A stretch of 45,629 nt of DNA. Source: a virus. The DNA is taken from positions 1-45,629 of IMG/VR virus record IMGVR_UViG_3300031566_000083; one strand, given 5' to 3'. Both the position numbers and the translations under genes were made by a program. Shown here piece after piece: positions 39,293 to 45,629 of the stretch (positions are counted from its first letter, which is position 1; every line of letters starts with the position of its first letter). The notes under the pieces were generated by a model. That model had not been told where the DNA came from. It did no database searches and saw only the letters and a program-made list of their open reading frames with translations.

Positions 39293-39918
39293 ACAAGGAT
39301 GCAGCGGCCAAGGTTCTCGCAGCAACCTCGGACTTGCTCGCAGAGTTCAATAAGACCTACTGGATTGATTCAGGAACTCTCCTGTCGGCCTACAGGGACA
39401 GGGACATCAACGAGTACGACCACGACATAGACATCAGGACGATTGGGACTGAGTGGGCAGTTGAGGAAGTGGCGGAGCTTGTAAGAAGGCTCTGGCTCAT
39501 GGGGTACTGCCACCTGAAGGACACAGGGGAGGCACAAGAGCAAATACTGGCCTATCACATCAACGGCATCCTGCTGGACTTCAAGTTCTGTCACTACGAC
39601 GACGAGAGTGTCTGGTACTACTGCTTTGAAAAGGACGTAACCGTGGCCCACCTGTTTGAGAGGAGGTTCTTTGAGACACTTGGGCGCATAGACCTTCTCG
39701 GTAGGGAGTATCCGTGCCCCGCCCCTGTGCAGGAGTACATCGAGGCCCACTACGGGCCGGACTGGAGACTGTTCAAGGTTCGGGCGTCTGAGGCCAACGA
39801 GACCGACCTGACATGGGACTATATGAAGGACCCGCCCGCGATGCTGACAGAGGAAGGCTTTGAGGCATTGAAGGGCTATGAGATGCCGGTGATGGTATAC
39901 AGGAGGGACTATGGGTGA
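39289..39918 (+). CDS. LicD/fukutin-like nucleotidyltransferase-fold protein
   Basis: 209 residues; ATG at 39289 overlaps the previous stop (ATGA). W25-x-DSGTLLSAYRD and YDHDIDI (D44, D46, D48) match the WxxxGTLLGxxR...DxDxD pattern of LicD/fukutin proteins, which move phosphorylcholine or sugar-phosphate groups to glycans. DFKFCHY and the following strands fit the second part of the fold. With the adjacent glycosyltransferase it suggests modification of a virion glycan. Confidence 0.8.
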   Translation: MNKDAAAKVLAATSDLLAEFNKTYWIDSGTLLSAYRDRDINEYDHDIDIRTIGTEWAVEEVAELVRRLWLMGYCHLKDTGEAQEQILAYHINGILLDFKFCHYDDESVWYYCFEKDVTVAHLFERRFFETLGRIDLLGREYPCPAPVQEYIEAHYGPDWRLFKVRASEANETDLTWDYMKDPPAMLTEEGFEALKGYEMPVMVYRRDYG

Positions 39919-40336
39919 AGTCAAGGCTTGGGGAGGGCAGCCCCGCAAGACGTACTACCTGCCTGACGGAAGGATTGAGAAGGCGATACCGGCGTGGAGG
40001 GAGTGGGAGAGGAAGAACCCTGATGGCACAAGGGAGACGGGGACAAGAGACGCTAACTACGACAGGGGTTGGCTGGACGCCCCGCCAGCGGAACCGAAGC
40101 TGACATGCAAGTGGTGCGGCCAGTGGCACGACACGGAAGAAGAGATTGCAGAGTGTGAGAGGAAGCAACAGAAGCTCATCAACTATGGCATGAAGGTTGT
40201 TAGGAAGGAGTTCCCCGAAGAGGCCAAGAGGGCCAAGGAGAACACGGAGCTGGTCGCTACGGTAAAGAAGCAAGGGGAGCAGATAGAGAGGTTGATTGCT
40301 CTCTTGGAGGCGAAGAATGGGCAGAAGGTTCAATAG
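39911..40336 (+). CDS. Hypothetical protein with CxxC and coiled coil
   Basis: 141 residues, overlapping the LicD-like gene by eight bases. CKWCGQWHDTEEEIAECE is a likely zinc knuckle (positions 69-86); the C-terminal 40 residues are coiled coil (ENTELVATVKKQGEQIERLI). Virion or assembly role presumed. Confidence 0.6.
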   Translation: MGEVKAWGGQPRKTYYLPDGRIEKAIPAWREWERKNPDGTRETGTRDANYDRGWLDAPPAEPKLTCKWCGQWHDTEEEIAECERKQQKLINYGMKVVRKEFPEEAKRAKENTELVATVKKQGEQIERLIALLEAKNGQKVQ

Positions 40337-40679
40337 TACATTCAGAGACAACCCTGACTGGAAAGGGGCATCTGGTGTCAAAGGAGCGTTGAAGGAGTAT
40401 GTCGAGCAAAGGAAATCCCTTGTGGGTCGCAAGAAAGAAGCCAGCGGGCCACTTGATTTCGATGACGGAGAAGGGTTCGCTGATAGTTCCAGGAGTGACG
40501 GACCCGCTGGAACTGAGGGACTTGCTTCAAGCGGCGTTGGAGAAGTGGGGCCTGACATGGCAGGACTGGAACAAGTACCTGGAGCAGGAAGCGATAGACC
40601 AGGAGTACCGCGAAAAAAGAGGACTCGTAAGCCTGGAGTGGCGAAGAAGGCGCGAAGGGCAAGTGCCCCGAAAGGTTGA
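40317..40679 (+). CDS. Basic/low-complexity protein overlapping the next gene
   Basis: 120 residues from ATG at 40317. RRFNSTFRDNPDWKGASGVKGALKEYVEQRK at the start, then a Gly/Ser/Asp-rich middle and a Lys/Arg-rich tail (PRKKRTRKPGVAKKARRA). It shares 281 bases with the 40399 ORF in another frame. Either may be real; codon use looks natural in both. Confidence 0.5.
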   Translation: MGRRFNSTFRDNPDWKGASGVKGALKEYVEQRKSLVGRKKEASGPLDFDDGEGFADSSRSDGPAGTEGLASSGVGEVGPDMAGLEQVPGAGSDRPGVPRKKRTRKPGVAKKARRASAPKG

Positions 40680-40707
40680 GAAATACATACCGAGGAGAGT
40701 GATATGA
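40399..40707 (+). CDS. Hypothetical protein, overprinted on 40317 ORF
   Basis: 102 residues; GAAGGAG lies immediately before the ATG (a TTG at 40420 has better spacing). GSLIVPGVTDPLELRDLLQAALEKWG and LTWQDWNKYLEQEAID read as an ordered protein. Its stop overlaps the next ATG (ATGA), which supports translation in this frame. Confidence 0.6.
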   Translation: MSSKGNPLWVARKKPAGHLISMTEKGSLIVPGVTDPLELRDLLQAALEKWGLTWQDWNKYLEQEAIDQEYREKRGLVSLEWRRRREGQVPRKVEKYIPRRVI

Positions 40708-41012
40708 GGCCAACAAACGTAGTGGATTATGCGACCCTGACGGTAGAGGACTCTGCGGTAGGGCTTGCCGATGCGTCTCCTGCATACACAGCAGGACATG
40801 ACGTGACGGGCATCCTTGCCACAGTGGAGACAGCGGACGTAAGGGTGAGAATGGACGGCAGTGCGGCAACGACATCCGAGGGACACATCCTGCATGTCGG
40901 TGACGTGCTTGATATGTCCGACGACAACTGGACGAGTGTGCTGCCTAACCTCAGTTTCATTCGTGATGGGGCTATCTCAGGTGTAGTGAAGCTGACATAC
41001 TTCGGGAGATAG
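40704..41012 (+). CDS. Small beta-rich virion protein
   Basis: 102 residues, ATGA overlap upstream. TLTVEDSAVGLADASPAYTAG, VRVRMDGSAATTSEGHILHVGD and FIRDGAISGVVKLTYFGR give a compact beta-sandwich of a type common in phage tail modules. Function unknown. Confidence 0.7.
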   Translation: MRPTNVVDYATLTVEDSAVGLADASPAYTAGHDVTGILATVETADVRVRMDGSAATTSEGHILHVGDVLDMSDDNWTSVLPNLSFIRDGAISGVVKLTYFGR

Positions 41013-41014
41013 CT

Positions 41015-41167
41015 ATGAGAGAGCAACTATTGGTTGACAAGGACAATCTCATGCGCCAGTTACAGCTTGCAAGGATGGACTGTGTGAGGCTAGAAGGCGC
41101 GTTGGCGTACATCGAAGGCAAACTCAAGGAGACAGAAAATGATGGGAAGCCTGATACAGAGAAGTAG
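41015..41167 (+). CDS. Small coiled-coil protein
   Basis: 50 residues, starting two bases after the previous stop and overlapping the next gene by 29 bases. Heptad helix (DNLMRQLQLARMDCVRLEGAL). Small coiled-coil ORFs of this type are frequent in phage tail modules. Function unknown. Confidence 0.6.
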   Translation: MREQLLVDKDNLMRQLQLARMDCVRLEGALAYIEGKLKETENDGKPDTEK

Positions 41168-42002
41168 GAGCGTACTGCCCGCAGTCACACTGACTGGAGC
41201 GGTTGTAGGCGGAGACGTGTCTTGGACAGACGTGGGAGACATGACCTTTCACGCTGGTTCAATCCTCGCCTCCGGTGCCACCAACGGCAACACGCTACTG
41301 TTGAAGGCCAACGACACGACCTTCATCACGTTCACCACAGGCGCAACAGACGAGTGCGAGTTGGAAGCCGTGACCATGAAGGGCACGTGGCTGGCAGACG
41401 GCACTGTTACCATGCCTGCGCTCACACTAGCTGGCGATGTCACAGTCGGCACTATGGACATAGACGACGACTCGGGAGTAGTAGACCTTGTCGACATGGG
41501 CGTAACGGCTGACCCTGTTGCGGGAACCGAGCAGTCACTTGGGTTGAAGATTGACGGCACGCTGATAGCCAAGGCGTATGCGGAAGCGGACAGTTCTGGT
41601 GGCATACAGAATACAGCTTTTGTGATAGGCACGGGCGTTGCGCTCAAGGGCTACAACACAACTGTTGAGAACCACATAGCAGACGACACACTGACACTCG
41701 CAGAGTCAGGCTCAATCCATACCAACTATGGAGAGGACGGGGCCATGACTTTGACCCTGCCTGCTTCCGCAACTGCTGGCACCAACTTCAAGTTCGTAGT
41801 CGGCTACGCTGGCGGACTGAGAGTGTGCGTCGGCGCTGCGTCAGAGGTATTCATCAACAACGGCACAACGAGTACAGACGACGGCGGTGGCGACATGTAC
41901 CTCGAAGCTGACGACGAGGGCGAGACGGCCAACTTCGTGTGCATCAGCGCAGGTGTTTGGCTGGTGGACGTGATAGGCACTTGGGCCATCACACAGCCGT
42001 AA
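41139..42002 (+). CDS. Tail fibre/spike-type beta protein
   Basis: 287 residues, AAGGAG six bases before ATG. Repetitive Thr/Asp/Gly strands (TLTGAVVGG, TMPALTLAGDVTVGTMDID, GSIHTNYGEDGAMTLTLP) and a C-terminal jelly-roll-like end (VCISAGVWLVDVIGTW). This is typical of phage appendage proteins that bind surfaces. Confidence 0.75.
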   Translation: MMGSLIQRSRSVLPAVTLTGAVVGGDVSWTDVGDMTFHAGSILASGATNGNTLLLKANDTTFITFTTGATDECELEAVTMKGTWLADGTVTMPALTLAGDVTVGTMDIDDDSGVVDLVDMGVTADPVAGTEQSLGLKIDGTLIAKAYAEADSSGGIQNTAFVIGTGVALKGYNTTVENHIADDTLTLAESGSIHTNYGEDGAMTLTLPASATAGTNFKFVVGYAGGLRVCVGAASEVFINNGTTSTDDGGGDMYLEADDEGETANFVCISAGVWLVDVIGTWAITQP

Positions 42003-42011
42003 GGAGGCGTT

Positions 42012-43115
42012 ATGGGAAGACTACTGATAAACCCTGCCTCCGCGAACATGAAGATAGCGCCCGCGAGTGCCAACCAGAAGGTATACCCCTGCTTCACTCC
42101 ACATGATGGCTACTACGTGGACATCACCATCGACAAGACGCAGGTGGGGGCGGAGCAAACGGACTTCCCCATCTGCCTACAGGGCAACGAGATGCCCGCA
42201 GGGTTCTGGTCGCACGTAGGGACTGGTAGTGGACTGTTCGTTACCGACGCTCGTACCAGTAGGCGATACCACAGGGAGATTGAATACCTGAGCGTCGGCG
42301 ACGAGAAAGTGGCCCTGCACACGAGGATTCCTACACTCGGCACGGAACAGGACCACGTGATTCGACTGTACTACGGCGGGTCGCAATCTGGTGTTGACAC
42401 GAGCATGGTATGGGACTCTAGCTTTGAATTTGTGTCTCACATGGCAGACTACAATGCAGGCACACAGATTTGGGACAGCACGAAGAACAGGAACCACGGT
42501 ACGAAGGGCGCGGAGGCACAGGCTCCGACTGAGGTTGCGGGCACAGTGGGAAGGGCGCAGCAGTTTGTGGCGGCGAGTGAGCAGTACATTGCGCTACCTG
42601 ATAACGCTTCGGTAAAACCCGACGCATTTACCTGCTTTGCCGTAGTGTCGGGAATGTCGGACATCGGCGCTATCCAGCATCTGTTGGGATGGGGCAACTA
42701 CCTACCCATCCTTGCCTTTGACTACAGCACCAACAGGGCAATCATTTACATGAGCGCAGGCAATTATCAATACTTCAACTCAACGGAGTGGGCTACGCTG
42801 GCTAATGGCGCGCTTCATTCTGTTGCCTTCTCCTTGCCAGGGGCAGTGCAAGACAGTATCGACAATGCCTCTATGTGGATTGACGGCGCTGCATGGGCAA
42901 AGTCCGGCGGAGCGAACAAGACAACGGCCCAAGGTGCCAAGTCCGCGCCATACATAGGAGCTAAGAAGGTTGTGGAGGCGGACTGCCTGAACGCCATTGT
43001 AAACGAACTCCGCCTCTCCTCCGTCGCCCGCAGCGCGGAGTGGATAGCGCTCACGCATCTAACACTACTCGACCCAACAACGCTGTATGGTATCTCGGCG
43101 GAGCAGTCGGTTTGA
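42012..43115 (+). CDS. DUF2341-LamG (concanavalin A-like) tail protein
   Basis: 367 residues, AAGGAGG upstream. Residues 35-130 (YVDITIDKTQVGAEQTDFPI, IRLYYGG) match the DUF2341 domain; residues 140-360 (WDSTKNRNHGT, RAQQFVAASEQYIALPD, GALHSVAFSL, NAIVNELRLSSVARSAEWI) match a LamG/concanavalin A-like lectin fold. The pair occurs in phage appendage and surface proteins and suggests glycan binding during host recognition. Confidence 0.88.
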   Translation: MGRLLINPASANMKIAPASANQKVYPCFTPHDGYYVDITIDKTQVGAEQTDFPICLQGNEMPAGFWSHVGTGSGLFVTDARTSRRYHREIEYLSVGDEKVALHTRIPTLGTEQDHVIRLYYGGSQSGVDTSMVWDSSFEFVSHMADYNAGTQIWDSTKNRNHGTKGAEAQAPTEVAGTVGRAQQFVAASEQYIALPDNASVKPDAFTCFAVVSGMSDIGAIQHLLGWGNYLPILAFDYSTNRAIIYMSAGNYQYFNSTEWATLANGALHSVAFSLPGAVQDSIDNASMWIDGAAWAKSGGANKTTAQGAKSAPYIGAKKVVEADCLNAIVNELRLSSVARSAEWIALTHLTLLDPTTLYGISAEQSV

Positions 43116-43130
43116 CAGAGGGTGTATAGT
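43112..43130 (+). promoter_or_regulatory. Promoter-like motif before secreted protein gene
   Basis: TTGACA GAGGGTG TATAGT, with only seven bases between boxes; 15 of 19 bases match the motif at 35240-35222 on the other strand. It overlaps the stop of the LamG gene. A shared phage-specific promoter type is possible. Confidence 0.45.
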
Positions 43131-43148
43131 AGTATGAAAGGAGGGACA

Positions 43149-43589
43149 ATGAAGAAGATTATTGGTCTGATAGCACTCGCATTGGTGCTGATTCCTTCAA
43201 CTGTCAGTGCGGACGAACTCTGGATTCACAACGAAGGTGGGCTTGAGGTGGTTATCGAGTGCGACTCGGGGGCCACGGTGTCAGGCAACGGCATCTGCGT
43301 TATCAATCCCGACTATGGCGAGGGCACGGCGAAGGTTGCTGCTGCCGATATTCGTGACGGTTGGGTTGTGATAACTGCCGACAACATCAAGTCCTGGAAC
43401 ATCGAGATTGCCTGCAATCAGAGATTCGAGGACGTGACCCCCGAGGTCCGGTTGGTGAAGGACGCGCCGGAACCGCCTGTGTCCGATGGGGGAGACTCGG
43501 GCAAGTCCATCGCCGACCTGAATCTTGAGAAGTCCATTAAGGAGTACAACTCATGGTTCGCTACTCAAAGCTGGAACGAGCTGGACTAG
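43149..43589 (+). CDS. Secreted protein with Sec signal peptide
   Basis: 146 residues; ATG at 43149 after AAAGGAGGG (an in-frame ATG at 43134 is less likely). MKKIIGLIALALVLIPSTVSA is a textbook signal peptide with cleavage before DE. The mature part is a small beta-domain (GGLEVVIECDSGATVSG, GWVVITADNIKSW) and an acidic tail. An exported phage product in the virion block may alter the host envelope or be a lysis or exclusion factor. Flanked by its own promoter-like motif and a terminator. Confidence 0.75.
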   Translation: MKKIIGLIALALVLIPSTVSADELWIHNEGGLEVVIECDSGATVSGNGICVINPDYGEGTAKVAAADIRDGWVVITADNIKSWNIEIACNQRFEDVTPEVRLVKDAPEPPVSDGGDSGKSIADLNLEKSIKEYNSWFATQSWNELD

Positions 43590-43714
43590 CAGACCAGATA
43601 CGTCTTGACAAGGAAGCTCGAAAGACAGAATGGGAGAAGGCGACCCCGAACGTTTACGTTCTTGAACGCTTGCAGGCGCACATCGAAGAGAACGAGGCGA
43701 AGCTGAGAGAGTAA
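43553..43714 (+). CDS. Small charged helical protein
   Basis: 53 residues overlapping the secreted protein gene by 37 bases; AAGGAG eight bases before ATG. Helical and charged (DQIRLDKEARKTEWEKA, LERLQAHIEENEAKLRE). Function unknown. Confidence 0.55.
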   Translation: MVRYSKLERAGLADQIRLDKEARKTEWEKATPNVYVLERLQAHIEENEAKLRE

Positions 43715-43731
43715 ACACAGATTCAAGAGGG

Positions 43732-43759
43732 AAGGGGGCCTATGGAGGCCCCTTTTCTT
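43732..43759 (+). terminator. Intrinsic terminator
   Basis: GGGGCC/GGCCCC stem extended by G-T and two A-T pairs, followed by TTTTCTTA. It ends the secreted-protein unit; the next ribosome site (GGAG) starts right after it. Confidence 0.82.
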
Positions 43760-43769
43760 ATGGAGCGCA

Positions 43770-44099
43770 ATGAGCAAAGGACGCAGAACGACGGTTACGC
43801 TGGAAGTGGCCCCCTTCTATTATCAGGGAGAGGACGCCTACTTCGGAATCACTCACAAGGTAGCAGGGGCACTCACTGATGCAACGGCTGTGCCGACTGT
43901 CACGGTTGTTGACCATGTAGGAACGGCATTGTTCACAGACCAGGACTCCAGCAAGGACTCCACGGGCACGTACCACTACGAATGTGTAATCCCTGCCGCG
44001 GCTGTCTGCGGAACAATGAAGGTTCAGGTTTCGTCCACCTATGACTCGATTACACAACCAAGCGAGATTGCTGTCTCGGAGATAAGAGAGGCACTGTGA
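43770..44099 (+). CDS. Ig-like beta-sandwich virion protein
   Basis: 109 residues. TVTLEVAPFYYQGEDAYFGITH, VPTVTVVDHVGTALF and STGTYHYECVIPA form an Ig-like pattern found in head-tail connector or tail accessory proteins. ATG follows GGAGCGCA; overlaps the next gene by four bases (GTGAG). Confidence 0.7.
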   Translation: MSKGRRTTVTLEVAPFYYQGEDAYFGITHKVAGALTDATAVPTVTVVDHVGTALFTDQDSSKDSTGTYHYECVIPAAAVCGTMKVQVSSTYDSITQPSEIAVSEIREAL

Positions 44100-45196
44100 G
44101 TACACCGACAATCACGTATGCCAACTTCAGGGCGATATTCAACCGGAAGATTGGAGACAAGCCCGTCGCTGTAACGACTACCACGAGTAGCGAGGTCTAC
44201 GACACGGCTATATCTACGTCTCTGTCTCCGTTTGTGACCCCAGGTGGCGGGGGAAACTACTTCAAGAACTGGTGGCTCTACGTCCCGTCGGCTCTGGAAT
44301 CAAGGCTGGTTGAATCCTTCGACCCCGTGACCGGAACCGTGAAGGTCTACCGCTCGTTCACGGCGAAGATACTCACAACTGTCGCAATCGAGCTTCACAA
44401 GCAAGACCCGATGGACAAGATGGACAGCTGCAACGACGGCCTCAGATGGTGTTCTATCAAGGGCCATTTCTTCAATCCCTCGTATGTCGAAACGATGTGG
44501 GGCCAAGAGGGATACGGAGAGACTACAGCCGAGTTCAATAAGAGGAAGTATGCGGTCCCTACAGCGTTCCAGCAGTTCCCTGAGATTTGGCTGGTAGAGG
44601 GATACATCGGGACTCACACAGGAGACGATGCGGCAGCAGTTCTTACCGATTCCACCAAGAACTGGAAAACAAACGAACTAGTTGCTAACCCATTTCTTCC
44701 CAACAAGACTGATGGCTCTTCTACTACTGTCACATCGAACACCAGTACCACGGCTACAGGGGCTCTATCAGGCGGCACGGGCGACGAGTGGGACGCGGGC
44801 GACGAATACATCATTCAGAAGCCTGACGCCTTCCCGTTCCCACTGTCGGAGCTGCCCAACAATCAGTTCGTACAGACGCAGAGTTCGAAGCAAGGCGGCT
44901 ACGAGTTCTATGCCTACATACCAGAGAAGTACCTGATAAAGCTGGAGGGCAAGGGGCCACTCACCGTGTTCTCTACCGAGGCTGGCACTACCGAGCTTTA
45001 CAACGAAGAGGCGGAGATTGTCGCCCTGAAGTGCGCGGCTCTGTGGTACGACTTCCTCGGAGACAGGGCCACGTCACAGGACGTTGCGCCACTGAGAGAG
45101 AAGGCCAACCGCCATCACATGATGTACGAAGAAGCCATCGGAGAGGCGCGTAAGCCTATCCAGAGGACTTCCGTCTCAATCAAGGGGCCATGGTAA
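44096..45196 (+). CDS. Head-tail/tail structural protein with embedded beta module
   Basis: 366 residues from GTG (overlap with previous stop). N-terminal and C-terminal parts resemble tail-tube or connector proteins (KCAALWYDFLGDRAT, REKANRHHMMYEEAI near the end). Residues 175-245 hold an inserted beta module (ADTG-type: HTGDDAAAVLTDSTKNW, DGSSTTVTSNTS, GDEWDAGDEYII) that recurs in many phage structural proteins. Exact role is not clear. Confidence 0.75.
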   Translation: MSTPTITYANFRAIFNRKIGDKPVAVTTTTSSEVYDTAISTSLSPFVTPGGGGNYFKNWWLYVPSALESRLVESFDPVTGTVKVYRSFTAKILTTVAIELHKQDPMDKMDSCNDGLRWCSIKGHFFNPSYVETMWGQEGYGETTAEFNKRKYAVPTAFQQFPEIWLVEGYIGTHTGDDAAAVLTDSTKNWKTNELVANPFLPNKTDGSSTTVTSNTSTTATGALSGGTGDEWDAGDEYIIQKPDAFPFPLSELPNNQFVQTQSSKQGGYEFYAYIPEKYLIKLEGKGPLTVFSTEAGTTELYNEEAEIVALKCAALWYDFLGDRATSQDVAPLREKANRHHMMYEEAIGEARKPIQRTSVSIKGPW

Positions 45197-45629
45197 TGCC
45201 TAGCATCCTGTTCGAGCATAAGGGAGAATTGTACCCGTTCGAGTTGAAACAAGGCGCAAAGAACGAGGACGGCACCCGCCAGAGATTCTACAGCGTCTCC
45301 GATAGGAAGCTGGTCGGCAATCACATTACCACCGATACTGCCGACTACAGCAAAACAGACCCCGAGGAAATTGGGCTGCGAGTCAGTCAGAGCGATTGGC
45401 GCGAAGGCTTCCAGGACGACTTCTTCGACAATGCGAGGAAGTACGCCCACTCCGTCAACTGCGACGCTCGGTTCAAGGGAAAGGTCATGCTGTCGCCCAA
45501 AAGACAGACGAAGATTTCCTTTCCCGCGTCCACAACGACATCCATTCCCGTAGCGAACGGCACGTTTGACAGCTACAACGCGACTAGTAAGCATCCTGAT
45601 TGCTGGACAGTTACTACCACAGGCGACGG
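45196..45629 (+). CDS. Virion structural protein, 3' truncated at window end
   Basis: 144 codons from ATG (TAATG overlap) to the window edge. SILFEHKGELYPFELKQGAK, then SQSDWREGFQDDFFDNARKYAH and a Ser/Thr-rich end with FDSYNATSKHPDCWTV, as in receptor-binding or appendage proteins with a carbohydrate-binding-like module. It may be the N-terminal part of the protein truncated at position 1; joining the ends directly leaves the frame off by one base. Confidence 0.75.
   Translation, partial: MPSILFEHKGELYPFELKQGAKNEDGTRQRFYSVSDRKLVGNHITTDTADYSKTDPEEIGLRVSQSDWREGFQDDFFDNARKYAHSVNCDARFKGKVMLSPKRQTKISFPASTTTSIPVANGTFDSYNATSKHPDCWTVTTTGD

Noticed and set aside
1-45629. Direct terminal repeat proving circularity
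   Set aside because: The first and last bases do not repeat each other; circularity remains only a hypothesis.
1-45629. CRISPR array, insertion sequence, integrase or reverse transcriptase
   Set aside because: No regularly spaced repeats and no transposase, recombinase or RT motifs were seen in any frame.

Overview
The window is a tailed double-stranded DNA bacteriophage genome, or nearly all of one. It encodes both terminase subunits, portal, scaffold, major capsid protein, tail/fibre proteins, a replication module and dozens of short overlapping early genes. Strong GGAGG-type ribosome sites and sigma70-like promoters point to a bacterial host that I cannot identify; AGA/AGG arginine codons are frequent. 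I see no integrase, DNA polymerase, tape-measure, sheath or recognisable endolysin gene. The missing tape measure and a 1317-residue protein next to the portal favour a short-tailed (podovirus-like) virion, which is an inference.
Layout: (1) 1-4745, end of the late rightward block: a 5'-truncated structural protein, small membrane proteins (possible lysis genes) and a calcineurin-like phosphoesterase, closed by a terminator at 4791. (2) 4826-5451, a leftward pair with a YopX-like gene; divergent promoters at 5506-5581. (3) 5591-19717, the rightward early/replication block: an HTH regulator, an OB-fold-like protein, a CHC2 zinc-finger primase fragment, a repeat-rich putative origin, a winged-helix protein, a RecA-fold helicase, Hjc-like and RusA-like resolvases, an ASCH-like protein, four HNH genes and a DNA methyltransferase with a nested homing endonuclease. 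(4) 19697-19784, a promoter followed at once by two hairpins (putative small RNA). (5) 22550-20145, a leftward operon of eight short genes. (6) 22637 onward, the rightward late block: small terminase, accessory genes, about 640 bases of structured non-coding sequence ending in a tRNA-like fold, a second structured element, large terminase, portal, the 1317-residue protein, scaffold, capsid, duplicated decoration-like proteins, a glycosyltransferase-methyltransferase fusion with a LicD-like neighbour, fibre/LamG proteins and tail-connector proteins. The last gene is cut by the window edge and may be the front half of the gene cut at position 1.
How it works together: the early block replicates and recombines DNA (primase-like zinc finger, helicase, two junction resolvases). 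TGTCA/TGACA half-sites recur at the main promoters, suggesting one phage regulator. The late block packages DNA and builds the particle, and its sugar/phosphoryl-transfer genes suggest a decorated virion. The least explained parts are the structured RNAs at 23421-23600, 25530-25990 and 26470-26669, two HNH invasions of other genes, and gene pairs sharing the same DNA in two frames. All domain calls are by motif reading, with no database search.
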